Below are positions 1 through 13,612 of a stretch of 64,000 nucleotides of DNA, piece by piece (within the stretch, counting starts at the first letter, position 1; every line of letters starts with the position of its first letter). The stretch covers positions 27,809,259 through 27,873,258 of the forward strand of contig NC_086349.1 of assembly GCF_036324505.1 (NCBI RefSeq), read 5' to 3'. Source of the DNA: Eleginops maclovinus. Its lineage: Eukaryota; Chordata; Actinopteri; Perciformes; Eleginopidae. Under the pieces are notes generated by a model. That model worked only from the letters and a program-made list of their open reading frames with translations, had not been told where the DNA came from and did not search any database. A program made the position numbers and the translations under genes.

Positions 1-405
1 TTTTAATGATATTATTTATTATTAATATTAATAATAAAATATAATATTAATAATAATATTATTTATTATTATTTATTATTAATATTATTTATTATTATTA
101 ATAATAATTAATAATAATATTATTTATTATTAATATTAATAATAAAATATAATATTAATAATAATAAATAATAATATTATTTATTATTATTAATATTATT
201 ATTATTAATATTATTATTATTAATATTATATATTTTCCATTTTAATTACTATGTTTTTTATTCTTTTCAGCCCATTTATAGACAAGTTCAAAGTTAATAT
301 TTCAAAACATGTAAATAAATGAGACCAAAATAATTCAATTTAATTTAAAAAAAGGTTTAAAAAATACTTAAATTAATAACAATTAAAAGAATAGATAATT
401 ATAAC

Positions 406-444
<39 letters not shown>

Positions 445-501
445 TATAATAATAATAATTATTATTATAATTATTATAATTATTATTATTATAATAATAA
501 T

Positions 502-533
<32 letters not shown>

Positions 534-560
534 AAATATAGAGTGAAAAAAATATGGTCT
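1..560. repeat. AT-rich simple-sequence block (TTA/AAT-type)
   Basis: Almost pure A/T made of interleaved TTATTA and AATAAT words on both strands, so many short self-complementary stretches occur. No open frame or transposon end is visible. It reaches the window edge, so its full length is unknown. Confidence 0.9.
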
Positions 561-3027
561 TATGTTATTAAGTTAAAAAGGATTTTAAAAATAAAAATGC
601 ATTATACTAAAATAATAAATCATAAAAACAGAGATGAAAAATACAGTTAAATAAATAGTGTCAGTATCTCATTAGTGAAAATGTAATTTGATAAAATAAA
701 CTCATTTTAAAAAATCTAAAAATAATAAATGAAAAAAGTCCCATTTTTGAAAGTTTTAATAATAAAATGTATATCTTTTTTAACATTCAAATGTAATAAA
801 TGCAGTGCCATTATTAAGGTACTACAGATCTAAATTTAAAAATAGTACAGATAATAATAATGTATTCATAAAAATGAAGATTACAAAAACATGAATATGG
901 CGGCATTATCAACATTCTGGTTGGGGGGGACCTGCTAGACATTTGGAGGTATTGTGAATCCTGCAGCTTGTTGAGTGAGGGGGCTGCAGTTGGCTACATC
1001 AGGGTGGGTGGGGGGCTCACATTGTTATTTGCTGGGAGGTAATGGGCTCCTCTTCACTCTGAATAATCGGCACTCTGCTCCGACTCAGACGCCACTTCAG
1101 ACCCTGATAAATACTCCTCTCCTCCGGAGGGGAGCGCTTGTCTCTAAACGCCTGACCACCATATTTATCTTGTTGAGGAATGATCAGATGATGGAGGGTC
1201 TTTCTTCCATTACACAGGTAATTATAGGTGTTTCTACACAGGAAACAACAGCAGCACAGATCAGCTCTCACAGCAGAGGACCCCCCACTCCCACTGCACC
1301 GATACTGGTGACAGGGATCACGTTAACGCACCAGTACAGTACACCTGTTATTATCACTGTCCCCCAACACCTTCTTCCACCTCCTCTTGTTCCTTCAATA
1401 TCTTCCATGTCTCTTCCAGACTTTATAAGGACATTAAATCCTTATTTTAACACCAAGTCGACCTAAAATGTAAAATAAGGAAAGAATTATAATGATAAAT
1501 ATTTAAATAATAATAATAATAAATACATACATACAAATATAAAGTAATAATAAATACATTCAAATATAAAGTAATAATAATAATAATTATAAATATTTAT
1601 TATTATTATTATTTTTATTACAATTATTTTAATTTAAAAAATAGACTGAAAATAAAAGGATAATTCAGACTCTTCTGAAACGCTCCTGCATGACGGGGTC
1701 TTACGGGAAATGCGAAACAAGCTCGTAGCCCCTCTGTCCTCTGGAGAACATTGCTTTTTTAAACTGCTTTATTCACTGGCTTTACTGGTTTTAATCAGCT
1801 GGTCTGTTTGATTTGAAGAGGAGGCGACTGAGGATGATTTGACTCCAGTAAAATCCTCACATCTGGATCTGAAGTTATCAGAGAAACAGGCTGTGGACGT
1901 TAGCAGCAGCTGGACAGGGAGAAACTCAGTGATCGATCTGCATCTGTATCCACTGCTTTATATCAGATGAGTGGGGAACACACTACAACTCCCATGATGC
2001 CACGCTGCACAGTCACCACAGCAGACTCGACCGTTTTCTCTCGGAGACCTCTAGCGGTTACAGAGCGTGGGTCTACCCTGATGATTTATTCAGCACGCTG
2101 TGTGTGGCTGCTCATGCAGGAGCGCTGCAGGCCTTCCTCACAGAAAGGAGGGCAGACGCTGTTGTTCTCAGAGCAGCAGGTTCTGTTAATATCATATTAA
2201 TGCTCCTTCAGAGTCCAGGAAGATCTGCAGTCTGTGCTTGGTGTTTGAGGGACTCAATCAGAGGAGGCTTTCCTGACGCTGTTCTGTAAGCCTCCTCTGA
2301 AGATGTGACTCTCGGGTCAGCCCGTCCTCTGATGCTCCTCTGAGTAACTAGTTCACGTGTGACTGTATGAATAGCTGGAGGCTATTACACCGCTGAATAT
2401 GAATAGCAGACCAATTACTCGGGCCCAGATGGAGCAGTGTTTTCCTCGGAGAGAAACCCCGCACTGAACGTACAGGAGGACATGAAGGCAGATAATGATG
2501 TACACAAATAAGAATCTCATTTTGGATCAGCGCACACTTTCCCCCTCTATTACCTAAAATAACAACAATAATAATAAAGCTTTATTGGTGTGCACTTTCA
2601 GGCATCAGTGCTTTACCAACACGGCACAAATCAAAACCAGAAAATAAAATAATTATAATAAGGATTAAAAGACCAATTCAAGAGGCTGTCATATAAAACT
2701 AGAATAAATAATGTAAATGAATACCGTTAAATAAAGAAGTACATAAAACCATAACAAATGAGAGTAATATCTAAATAAATAATAAGGATTAAAAGACCTT
2801 TTAAAACACATGTCTTCAGCTGTTCTTTAAAACGTCCACCAGCTCTGATTGGCGGCTGATTGCTAACGACGCTTGTCAGTTTTAATACATTTCAATAACA
2901 TCCAGAGCCTCTCCGGAGCCGTTCAGCTCCAAACCGAGCAGAATTGAGAGACTGGATCCTCTCCGTCCCTGAGGAGCTTTTCCTGGCTTCCAAACGAGCC
3001 TCAGATGCAGGCAGTGTTTCTGGCACT

Positions 3028-3029
<2 letters not shown>
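561..3029. other. Gene-less stretch, no recognised coding sequence
   Basis: AT-rich to about 890, then mixed composition. Open frames near 975-1466 and 1967-2289 show no family resemblance, have no splice context, and overlap each other in several frames, so I do not call them genes. The part at 2560-2810 is A-rich and repeat-like. The only specific signal is the conserved promoter-type motif listed at 1982. Confidence 0.6.
1982..2000 (+). promoter_or_regulatory. ZNF143/THAP11-type motif (ACTACAACTCCCATGATGC)
   Basis: The sequence fits the vertebrate promoter motif ACTAYRNNNCCCR bound by ZNF143. A near-identical copy, also followed by CACGCTGCA, lies in pink1 intron 7 at about 49859. The shared flank suggests that both may come from one dispersed repeat rather than from two promoters. 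No gene start is visible beside this copy. Confidence 0.4.

Positions 3030-3064
<35 letters not shown>
3030..3064. repeat. (CA)n microsatellite
   Basis: Uninterrupted CA dinucleotide run of about 35 bp. Apparent reading frames through it are poly-Thr-His or Cys-Val artefacts. Confidence 0.97.
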
Positions 3065-3066
<2 letters not shown>

Positions 3067-3187
3067 TGGACATATGGCCAATCTCCCATCATCGTCTGCT
3101 GCGCTATTTACGGCTCAGTAGCCTGTCATTTGTTTTGCCTCTCAGAAACCAGTATGACACCTGTTTGAATTCTCAATAAAAGGGTTT

Positions 3188-3322
<135 letters not shown>

Positions 3323-3715
3323 TGGGAGAAAGCTGTTGTCACTTAATCTCCTCCTCTCTACATCAGTGAGTATCAGCGCTGTGAGACTGACAGGAAATGC
3401 TTCTGTTTCTTGGCGAGCGTCACCATCTTTAAACGTCAGACAATCAAAGAAATGCCGAGGCGTCCGTGAGCATCGGAACATTAATTAAAGCTCCGTTTCC
3501 TCCTCACGCACTCACAGCTTTTAGCACCGGTATGTGTGCTCCATTATCCCCCAGCATGCATTGTGCAAAAGGTGGTGCAATCCCTCCTATATGCACAGTG
3601 TGTAATTATGAAAATATATGCTGTAAGCGTGTTCGATTAAAAGTCCTGTTTGTGTTCCCGCTGGCTGTGATTGGCTGGATTTTGTCCAGACTGTCCTCCA
3701 CCTTCTGCTCAGCTT

Positions 3716-3716
<1 letters not shown>

Positions 3717-3789
<73 letters not shown>
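3717..3789. repeat. (CA)n microsatellite
   Basis: Pure CA run of about 73 bp. Confidence 0.97.
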
Positions 3790-3790
<1 letters not shown>

Positions 3791-6700
3791 CTTATGATAA
3801 GCAGGTATACATAATGGATGGACGTAGAGATGGAGATTTAACGTGGTCTGATTAACGCGGGAGATGATGGCTTTTCTCATGGAATATGATTATTGATTTT
3901 ATTCAAAGCAGGAGGAGGGGAGAGGATGCCAGCTCCAAGGTTGTTCCATAAATAAGATCTGAACTGTGATGATTGGAGGCTCAGTGAAACAGCAGAGCGT
4001 CTTCATCTGTAACGTGATGCATCCACGGGCCGGGTGTGAGAGGGGTCTGTGCTCAGAACAGGAGGGACGTTCTGCAGACCCAAACACAGTCTATTGACGG
4101 ACAACATTAAACCTACAGCTCAACCAAGCAACCCGTGTATCGTTTATTTCCACTAAGTAATTCCACCCCCTATTTTAAACCAATGCAACGACTAATGAAT
4201 GCATGCTTTGGACCATTGAGTCGTTGGTCAGATGAGTTTTGGGGTATTCGATCAGTGAGAGTTTAGCTTGTAATGTTTCTGTTTAATGCGTGGACAATTC
4301 TAGGTGTGTTATAACACAGTGTGTGTACTCTCACGCAGCAGATAACCTAACGCACATATTTCCTATATTTCTGAAATAAAACAGCACTGAAAAAATATTC
4401 CTACTTTTAAGGTATTATTTGAATCCCTGTTATTGTTGTCTTCATTTAAGCATTCCCAACCGGGCGTCATTAAATGATTCCATTTACTAAAGCTTATTTA
4501 AACATGCATTTTGTTGTTATTTGTCAAATTCCTGATTTGTTGACCACTGAAAGGGACTTATATTGTATATATTTAAAAAGGTTTCCTGCAGAAATGAAAC
4601 GACAGCTTTTCATTCAGATTGTATTTAATGTGTAATCAATACCTCAGGATCTTCAGGTCCTGTCCTCTGTGTTTCTGGGACTCTGAGGGGTTCTCTGACC
4701 CTGTTACCTGGTTTACACAAAACCCTGCACGAAGAAAATATAGCTCTGCTTCTCCGGATCATTTTCTATGACGCTGAATCAGTTTATGAACCGTAGTTGA
4801 AATCCTTGTGAAGCTGCTTCGTTCTGATCACACCACGATTCATTCTACGGCACGTTTCTATAGCCTTTCTCTCCGATGCCATTCATTAGTTTTAACGGCC
4901 TCATTGATGATATTGAAGTTATATTTTCAGCGGGATCCTCGCTGAGTTTGGGTCAATCGATCCGGTGTAGTAATCTGAAGAAATGAATCATCGTTAACCC
5001 CGCCCTCACTCCGATCAATAACAGGAACACACACGTTCACTTCCTGTGTTATTAATGAGGCCTTCCTCCATTAAGTGGACAACAGAGTGTGTGTTGTGGA
5101 TCAAAGGTTGATACCAGAGAGAGAGAGGTGAGAGCTGTGTGGAATCAGCTGATCCTCCCCCCTCCACCGGCACGATGCTCCCCAGGAATGAAATGATTCT
5201 CAGAATTCTGGCTTACATTTCACGGTTCAGACTTAGCTCCGAATATTTACTTGTTTCTATGAATTCTAATTCAGACTTTTAATAAACCCCCCCCCCGCCC
5301 TGTGAAACGTCTGGTTCCTACAAACCCTCTTTCTGCAGACCTTGTGGTATCTTGACAGAAAGCAGATCCATACCCCCCCTCAGCTTCCTGTAGCCGCTCT
5401 GCGATGCAGGAATCGGACGCCCGGGTCTACAGTGTCACCCTGAGGTGCAGAGTGCTGAGTCAGTCGCCACCGACAAGGTCTCCTCGCCCTGCGCTCACCC
5501 TCACAGCTGAATTATTCATCAAACACAGCAGCGCGCAGGGACCCTGCTAATTTCTCAATGGGATTGTTGGCTGTCCTCGCGGTTTGCCGTCCAATGAGAA
5601 CACAGGCGTCCGTTTAAAGTGATCTGTGAGTTTTCTCCTTTATGAAATCAGCTAAAGGTAAAAGTGCTCTCATCGACGTGCGTTGGATCTGCTTTCAAGG
5701 ACAATGGGAAATAGAAAGTAGACTTAGTATATTAGAATTCCTGGCAGCAGGGAGCCTTTAAACCCTGCATTGGGACATAAAACACTTCACCGGTTTCCTG
5801 AAAGAGCAGTGCAGTGTGGGTCTGAAAACCTGTTTGCGGTCCAATGAGAACACAGTTTAAATGATCCGTGAGTTCCTCCTTTATGAAATCAGCTGAAGGT
5901 AAAGGGCTCTCATCGACGTGTGTTGGGTCTTGTGTTTCCTGAGCATTAGCTGCTTTCAAGGACACTGTGTGGGAGTCTGAATCAGACCAGATTTATTGAG
6001 TGCACTCACACCTTCGGATGCATCCAGAAAGCGGCTCGGGCTCTTTTAAAGGTTGGGAACTTTGCCAGTTGTCGTCATCAAAGAGAGTGTGTGTGTGTGT
6101 GTGTGTGTGTGTGAGTGTGTGTGTGTCCTTCCATAGCTGGCAGCGAGCCAGGGAGGCATGCAGAGGTTAACTTAGCATATGACAATCTGCGCAGCAGCGA
6201 ATCCCCGTAATGAACTAAATCATGTTAAAGTGAGAGCGTGGGGGGGGCGCTTTCAACATGACACATTACTGTTTTTCATCTGGCCGATTGTACTCACAGC
6301 GCGGGCCCCAGAGAGAGATCAATAACCCCAACGAGATAATGAAATAAATCATTAAAGCTTAAGAACTCACTCTGGGTACTAACCAACTCCTGCGCAGTCC
6401 TTTGATAGCAATTAAAAGCAAATCCAGAATCCTAACGGAGAGCACAGGAAACAGCTCGGCCGTCAGCCTCAGGATCACTTCCTCATTGGTCTGTTTCTCA
6501 TGACCACAACAACCTGAATCCAGTTACGCATCACATCTGAGACGCTCAATATTTACAAGGTCAACGGTTTCAAAAGCGCTGTTCCCTGGAGATGTGCGGA
6601 GATCAGCTTCTGACCTCGAGATAAAGGACGGCTTAAAGCTGTGACCTTTTGACCTCTGAGGATCTGTCCATTTGTAACCTGTTTGAGGTCGGATCCTATT

Positions 6701-7521
6701 CCTATATATGTATTGCCCTTTAAATACTGTACAGACGTTATTGCTAGGGGGACTTTGTAAATCAGGACTTGGACCCTCTCTGACTCATCTCTACTTTTTG
6801 AATATTTGAGATTTCCAACTTCCGATCTCAGAATTATGAATTCAGCTTCAGAATTTCGAGATATTCAGTAAAAGAATAAGAATTATTTTTCTCTAAGAAT
6901 GTTTGACTTTTTTTAGAATGAACTTTTTCACTTTTCTTTCTCAAAATGTACTTTTATTTTAGAATGGGACTTTTCTAAAACTTCAGACTTTTAAAAAAAA
7001 CAAAATTTAAAATCAGAATTAAAACTTTTCTCAATTTAACTGCGACCTCTGACTCTCCACATCTGATCTCAAATATCACCAAACCCCTTTTACATCACAA
7101 CAGGTCTTTTTACTAAATGATAGGACACATTATTTGAAGTGAATATTAAGCAGATATACTTTAAGTTGCCTTTATGTACGATCGATATTTAAAGCTCAGC
7201 GGTATCAAGGATCATGTTCCCCGGAGATCTGAGGGAGATAGGGTTCAGCTTTTACCCTGAAGAGGACGGAGGATTTGAAGCTGTGGTTTTATTCCTGCAG
7301 ACCTGTCCATCTGTGTCCTGATTGTTTGTGCTGAGCTTGTTTTATTTTACAGTTTACATATATATATACTTTATGCCTCTCCAAATGTATTTAGCGTCAT
7401 GGGATCAGAAACTTAGACTCTTAGTTGGGTAAGTTTACCAGTTCCTGTTTGCTGTAACAACCATCCCCAAAGAATTAGCAAGGGTGAATCTGGATGAGTC
7501 AGGCAACAGTCAAACACTGAG
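3790..7521. other. Gene-less stretch with two local duplications
   Basis: No coding sequence recognised. A segment at about 5590-5705 is repeated at 5835-5965, sharing the words TTTATGAAATCAGCT and CTCTCATCGACGTG. A second, more diverged pair lies at about 6560-6700 and 7180-7330, sharing GGAGAT, GGACGG and CTGTCCAT in order. A TG run lies at 6085-6127. The part at 6140-6400 is unique-looking and rich in TAAT words. It could be a conserved non-coding element, but that cannot be tested here. Confidence 0.5.
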
Positions 7522-8430
7522 CTGGTATTTAAGCGTAGTTGAGCGGGGAAAACAACACTCTGAGGAACACAGTGAGAGAGGACGTCTTTCTGTGGTGATC
7601 ATCGCTCTCTGATTGAGTTTCTCTGAGATGAGACTCTGCTCTCAAACTCACGCAGGAGTATTTACCGCTGAAGGCAATCAGCAGCACATTGAGAAGCTTC
7701 CTTAATGCTCTGAGAAGATGTTCATCAGCAGCACATTGAGAAGCTTCCTTAATGCTCTGAAGATGTTCATCAGCAGCACATTGAGAAGCTTCCTTAATGC
7801 TCTGAAGATGTTCATCAGCAGCACATTGAGAAGCTTCCTTAATGCTCCTGAAGATGTTCATCAGCAGCACATTGAGAAGCTTCCTTAATGCTCTGAAGAT
7901 GTTCATCAGCAGCACATTGAGAAGCTTCCTTAATGCTCTGAAGATGTTCATCAGCAGCACATTGAGAAGCTTCCTTAATGCTCTGAAGATGTTCATCAGC
8001 AGCACATTGAGAAGCTTCCTTAATGCTCTGAAGATGTTCATCAGCAGCACATTGAGAGGCTTCCTTAATGCTCTGAAGATGTTCATCAGCAGCACATTGA
8101 GAAGCTTCCTTAATGCTCTGAAGATGTTCATCAGCAGCACATTGAGAGGCTTCCTTAATGCTCTGAGAAGATGTTCATCAGCAGCACATTGAGAAGCTTC
8201 CTTAATGCTCTGAAGAAGATGTTCATCAGCAGCACATTGAGAAGCTTCCTTAATGCTCTGAAGATGTTGCATCAGCAGCACATTGACAAGCTTCCTTAAT
8301 GCTCTGAGATGTTCATCAGCAGCACTGGGGGAGAAGCGGCCTTAATGCTCTGAGAAGATGTCATCAGCAGCACATTTGAGAAGCTTCCTTAATGCTCTGA
8401 GAAGATGTTCATCAGCAGCACCAGGAAGCC
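7522..8430 (+). repeat. Left arm of 3.7-kb inverted repeat, mostly a 45-bp minisatellite
   Basis: The outer 155 bp (7522-7676) is unique sequence. From 7677 to about 8424 there are roughly 16 copies of a 45-bp unit containing GCACATTGAGAAGCTTCCTT and ATGCTCTGAAGATG, with occasional 1-3 bp length variants. The whole arm is the reverse complement of 10093-11243. The outer unique segments of the two arms differ at only about two positions. Because the unit is 15 codons long, frames stay open on both strands, which explains the long but meaningless open frames here. Confidence 0.9.
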
Positions 8431-10092
8431 TTGTACCTGGCGTATAGTAGCGCTACATAGAGTATTCAGTGGCTTTACGTGAAGATGCAGGGACTACTTT
8501 ATCCATGAGTGCAACAAAGGCCCCAAAGATGGAATGAATAACACCTTGCGATTGTCCAAGCTGCTCCGAGTGCACTTTGACGCGTGAGGACAAACCCATA
8601 AAAAGCTCCCTTTGATACGATAAGAGACGGAGGATAGAGAGCCGTGTTTGAAAGGCTGCATGTTTCCATGAACAGACATCTAGATGTTTAGAGTTCACTT
8701 CTGACACTCGAGTTAAAAGCTCTAAAGGACGGCCTTTTGCTGCACTCTACGAAACGCTGCCGTGTTTGCTCTGTGTTTTGAGAGCCTGAGGAATAAGCTC
8801 ATTAGCTGATGCAGAGAGCTCTGACCCACCTCTGCCCCGTGCACGGTGCACAGCTGTTAACGGAGGCAGGTGAAGTCTGACAGCGTTTCCTCTGGATCTC
8901 CTCCAGCTGATCTGATGTTGTACGGGGTTTCTACCTGCAGCACGTCTTAGGACTCGTACGAGGCCTTATGATTCAGGGTATGATTTTATAAGTCAAACTG
9001 TTCCTGGAGATTCCTTCCTGTAGGTTCAAAGAAGAAAGGCTTTACCCAGGATTAGAGAAACCGGGATGGACACTTTTCAGACAAACAGCTCCCCGAATAG
9101 AACAGGTTGATTGACAGATGAAAAACCTTTATTAGCAGCCTTGTGATAATTGGCTTTCCAATAAGCACCTCCTCTCACGTGCTGCAGCGGCTCTCAGAAA
9201 GCAACAGTGATTCTAACTGCAACAAATGGTCGAGCTGTGTCATTATCCGGATTTTGGGTGAGGGGATCATTACCTGCCACAGATGCCTCTGTTGTTCTGC
9301 GTCTCCATTTGTCCCGAGGCGTTCGCAGAGCTTGAAAAGAGCAGGAGGTTCCTTTGTGTGGACGCACACCTGATCTGAGCAATCTACTCCCTCACTCCGG
9401 TCTCTCAGGCGCTGCCTCAAGGCCGTCCATCTGTTGCTGCAGGAAGTCTGTGATTTGTGGTTTTGTGCCCGTCGACACCGTGGCTCCCAGAGGTTCAGCG
9501 CTCTCTGTAGTCACGAAACCCATATCTAAAGAGGTGGCTAACAAACGTGGCGGTGTGTAATTAGCACACACATTAGAGCGGGGGGGTTAGATGTATACAC
9601 TCAAAGGGAAGTTTAAACCTTTTCCGGATACGGGAGAGGAATACAGACACAATTCTTTTAGATCCCACCTTCAGATCTGTTTTTAAGAGATCGAAATCAG
9701 AACTCTTAGATTTCTGAATCAAAAAAGACATCAGAAGTTTGAATTTTAGTAAAAACTCAGAATTCAGATTATTTTGGGGATCCAATTTAAACAAAAGAAT
9801 CCTTCAGATTTTCAGTAAATATTTTCTGATCTTTTTTCAGAACTGTGTCATGAGACTGATATTTAAAGAGGTGACTATCAAACGTGGTGTTGTGTAATTA
9901 GCACAAACGTTGGGGGGGGGTATTTATTCAGAGGGAAGCTTAACGTTTTCTGTTACGGGAGAGGATGACAGACTCAGATGTGTACGTTCAGAGCAGCCTC
10001 CTGTGAGCAGATGTAAAGATATGCATGAAGCGAGCCGAGGTAAGAAGGACAGGTCGCTCCCACCACAGCAGATTGTTATTTCCTGCTGAGTC
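8431..10092. other. Spacer between the inverted minisatellite arms
   Basis: 1.66 kb of unique sequence with no recognised protein domain. Open frames (for example 8453-8707 on the minus strand and 9143-9373 on the plus strand) are under 90 residues and match no family I know. A block at about 9525-9620 recurs at 9860-9955, sharing CAAACGTGG and TGTGTAATTAGCACA. If the structure is a transposon, no transposase is visible in it. Confidence 0.6.
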
Positions 10093-11243
10093 GGCTTCCT
10101 GCTGCTGCTGATGAACATCTTCTCAGAGCATTAAGGAAGCTTCTCAATGTGCTGCTGATGAACATCTTCAGAGCATTAAGGAAGCTTCTCAATGTGCTGC
10201 TGATGAACATCTTCAGAGCATTAAGGAAGCCTCTCAATGTGCTGCTGATGAACATCTTCTCAGAGCATTAAGGAAGCTTCTCAATGTGCTGCTGATGAAC
10301 ATCTTCAGAGCATTAAGGAAGCTTCTCAATGTGCTGCTGATGAACATCTTCTCAGAGCATTAAGGAAGCTTCTCAATGTGCTGCTGATGAACATCTTCTC
10401 AGAGCATTAAGGAAGCTCTCAATGTGCTGCTGATGAACATCTTCAGAGCATTAAGGAAGCTTCTCAATGTGCTGCTGATGAACATCTTCTCAGGGAGCAT
10501 TAAGGAAGCTTCTCAATGTGCTGCTGATGAACATCTTCAGAGCATTAAGGAAGCTTCTCAATGTGCTGCTGATGAACATCTTCAGAGCATTAAGGAAGCT
10601 TCTCAATGTGCTGCTGATGAACATCTTCAGAGCATTAAGGAAGCTTCTCAATGTGCTGCTGATGAACATCTTCTCAGAGCATTAAGGAAGCTTCTCAATG
10701 TGCTGCTGATGAACATCTTCAGAGCATTAAGGAAGCTTCTCAATGTGCTGCTGATGAACATCTTCTCAGAGCATTAAGGAAGCTTCTCAATGTGCTGCTG
10801 ATGAACATCTTCTCAGAGCATTAAGGAAGCTTCTCAATGTGCTGCTGATGAACATCTTCTCAGAGCATTAAGGAAGCTTCTCAATGTGCTGCTGATGAAC
10901 ATCTTCTCAGAGCATTAAGGAAGCTTCTCAATGTGCTGCTGATGAACATCTTCTCAGAGCATTAAGGAAGCTTCTCAATGTGCTGCTGATGAACATCTTC
11001 TCAGGGAGCATTAAGGAAGCTTCTCAATGTGCTGCTGATGAACATCTTCTCAGGGAGCATTAAGGAAGCCTCTCAATGTGCTGCTGATTGCCTTCAGCGG
11101 TAAATACTCCTGCGTGAGTTTGAGAGCAGAGTCTCATCTCAGAGAAACTCAATCAGAGAGCGATGATCACCACAGAAAGACGTCCTCTCTCACTGTGTTC
11201 CTCAGAGAGTTGTTTTCCCCGCTCGACTACGCTTAAATACCAG
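10093..11243 (-). repeat. Right arm of 3.7-kb inverted repeat, mostly a 45-bp minisatellite
   Basis: About 21 copies of the same unit as at 7677-8424, in reverse-complement orientation, followed by the outer 150-bp unique segment ending ATTTAAGCGTAG-type sequence when read on the minus strand. More units carry the 3-bp length variant than in the left arm, so copy number and composition differ between the arms while the outer segments are almost identical. Confidence 0.9.
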
Positions 11244-12214
11244 AAGGAAACTCATTTACCCCGAAAACAAGGACGTTTATTTTTAATTAAGGGTGTTATC
11301 GCGGCAGACAAACCTCCTCCAGGAGGGCCGCTCAGTTCCATCGACCTGCAACATTAGTCCGTCTGTATTTCATTAAGATAAGGCACACCATCGATAGACC
11401 TGCTCTGCGTGAACGGAGGTCAGACGTGTCTCCAGCTGGTTCCAGAAAGCTATCTCTGGAGGTCTGAACACAGATGGGAGTGGACTGTGAGTTTCCTAAA
11501 TCTCTGGGAACACCTGAAGATGACTGATGCACTGATTGGACGATGCTACCTGCCTGAAACAGGTTTGTGAATATGTTCACTGAAAGGCCGACATGTTGGG
11601 AAACATCTCCACCTGTGTGTGAGTGATCTGTGGCGTGTTTCCCCACAGTGCACCATCACAGCCCCCCCCCCTCCCCCTGTGTGTTGGGGGGTTTGAACAC
11701 TGAGGCTGTCAGAGGCCATCAGACCCTTCAAAGCATGATGGCTCTCTAAAGTGGGCTCTCTCCCAGGCAGCCATTTTCCACTTGACTGGCCCCACATTGG
11801 GGGGGGGGGTTGCCCCAGCAGCTGGGTGAGCCGATCACTGGGGGAGGGGGGGGGGGTGAATAATGTAAGAGAAGGGGGCTAATAAACCAAGAAAGGGAGG
11901 GCGGGTATCTGCATCAAAGTGCGTTGCTCGTATAGATACTGACTCTGCTGGGGGTCCGGTATCCACCTGGTGAAGCCCCGCCCCTTTCTCACTTCCTGTT
12001 GTGTTGGTTCGTTAATGGTTAATGGTTAATGGTTAATGGTTTAGCACCAGCTTGTAAACGACGGATTTTACTTGGGATCTGTCACACTGCCTGATCGCAT
12101 GGTTTTACATGTATCTGTGCAAGATATGTCCACGCTAACATCCTGACACCGTCGTTAGGAGGTACCCCCCCACCCCCTCTCCTCCTGAGGTGTGTTTACA
12201 CAGTCAGGTGGACC

Positions 12215-12245
<31 letters not shown>

Positions 12246-12377
12246 TTAACACCTCCTCTCTGTGGCATCAGGATACAGGTCTCGCTCGGGACTCGATTTT
12301 CATAAATCATTTCTTGACACCACATCAAGGTTAGGGTGCGGAGGATCTCCACCGGGACCCGAGCAGCCCAGGGATTA
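11244..12377. other. Gene-less stretch with homopolymers and short tandem repeats
   Basis: Contains poly-C and poly-G tracts near 11660, 11800 and 11845, four copies of GGTTAATG at about 12011-12041, and a (GTT)n run at about 12215-12242. No gene recognised. Confidence 0.7.
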
Positions 12378-13612
12378 ATATCAGTATGTAGTGTCTCTAC
12401 TTTAAAGAGTCCTCTCCTGCTGATGTTCAGGTGTATATCAGTATGTAGTGTCTCTAATTTAAAGAGTCCTCTCCTGCTGATGTTCAGGTGTATATCAGTA
12501 TGTAGAGTCTCTACTTTAAAGAGTCCTCTCCTGCTGATGTTCAGGTGTATATCAGTATGTAGAGTCTCTACTTTAAAGAGTCCTCTCCTGCTGATGTTCA
12601 GGTGTATATCAGTATGTAGAGTCTCTACTTTAAAGAGTCCTCTCCTGCTGATGTTCAGGTGTATATCAGTATGTAGAGTCTCTACTTTAAAGAGTCCTCT
12701 CCTGCTGATGTTCAGGTGTATATCAGTATGTAGTGTCTCTACTTTAAAGAGTCCTCTCCTGCTGATGTTCAGGTGTATATCAGTATGTAGAGTCTCTACT
12801 TTAAAGAGTCCTCTCCTGCTGATGTTCAGGTGTATATCAGTATGTAGAGTCTCTACTTTAAAGAGTCCTCTCCTGCTGATGTTCAGGTGTATATCAGTAT
12901 GTAGTGTCTCTACTTTAAAGAGTCCTCTCCTGCTGATGTTCAGGTGTATATCAGTATGTAGTGTCTCTACTTTAAAGAGTCCTCTCCTGCTGATGTTCAG
13001 GTGTATATCAGTATGTAGTGTCTCTACTTTAAAGAGTCCTCTCCTGCTGATGTTCAGGTGTATATCAGTATGTAGTGTCTCTACTTTAAAGAGTCCTCTC
13101 CTGCTGATGTTCAGGTGTATATCAGTATGTAGAGTCTCTACTTTAAAGAGTCCTCTCCTGCTGATGTTCAGGTGTATATCAGTATGTAGTGTCTCTACTT
13201 TAAAGAGTCCTCTCCTGCTGATGTTCAGGTGTATATCAGTATGTAGAGTCTCTACTTTAAAGAGTCCTCTCCTGCTGATGTTCAGGTGTATATCAGTATG
13301 TAGTGTCTCTACTTTAAAGAGTCCTCTCCTGCTGATGTTCAGGTGTATATCAGTATGTAGTGTCTCTACTTTAAAGAGTCCTCTCCTGCTGATGTTCAGG
13401 TGTATATCAGTATGTAGTGTCTCTACTTTAAAGAGTCCTCTCCTGCTGATGTTCAGGTGTATATCAGTATGTAGAGTCTCTACTTTAAAGAGTCCTCTCC
13501 TGCTGATGTTCAGGTGTATATCAGTATGTAGAGTCTCTACTTTAAAGAGTCCTCTCCTGCTGATGTTCAGGTGTATATCAGTATGTAGTGTCTCTACTTT
13601 AAAGAGTCCTCT
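12378..13612 (+). repeat. 57-bp minisatellite, about 22 copies
   Basis: The unit contains TATATCAGTATGTAG, CTACTTTAAAGAGTCC and TCCTGCTGATGTTCAGG. Units are almost identical, the commonest variation being TAGTG versus TAGAG after the TATG. The 57-bp period equals 19 codons, so a frame of about 500 residues stays open on the minus strand and one of 470 on the plus strand. Both are repeat artefacts. The same unit recurs in inverse orientation at 58277-59388. A shorter related sequence (AAAGAGTCCCTCTCCTGCTG) sits in the dispersed repeat near 18450. Confidence 0.95.

Noticed and set aside
975..1466. 163-residue open frame
   Set aside because: No recognisable domain, no splice or promoter context, and overlapping frames on the other strand.
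7529..8281. 250-residue frame in the 45-bp repeat
   Set aside because: Artefact of a 15-codon repeat. The opposite strand is open as well.
7677..11090. CRISPR-like array
   Set aside because: Repeats are directly abutting without unique spacers, and the genome is vertebrate.
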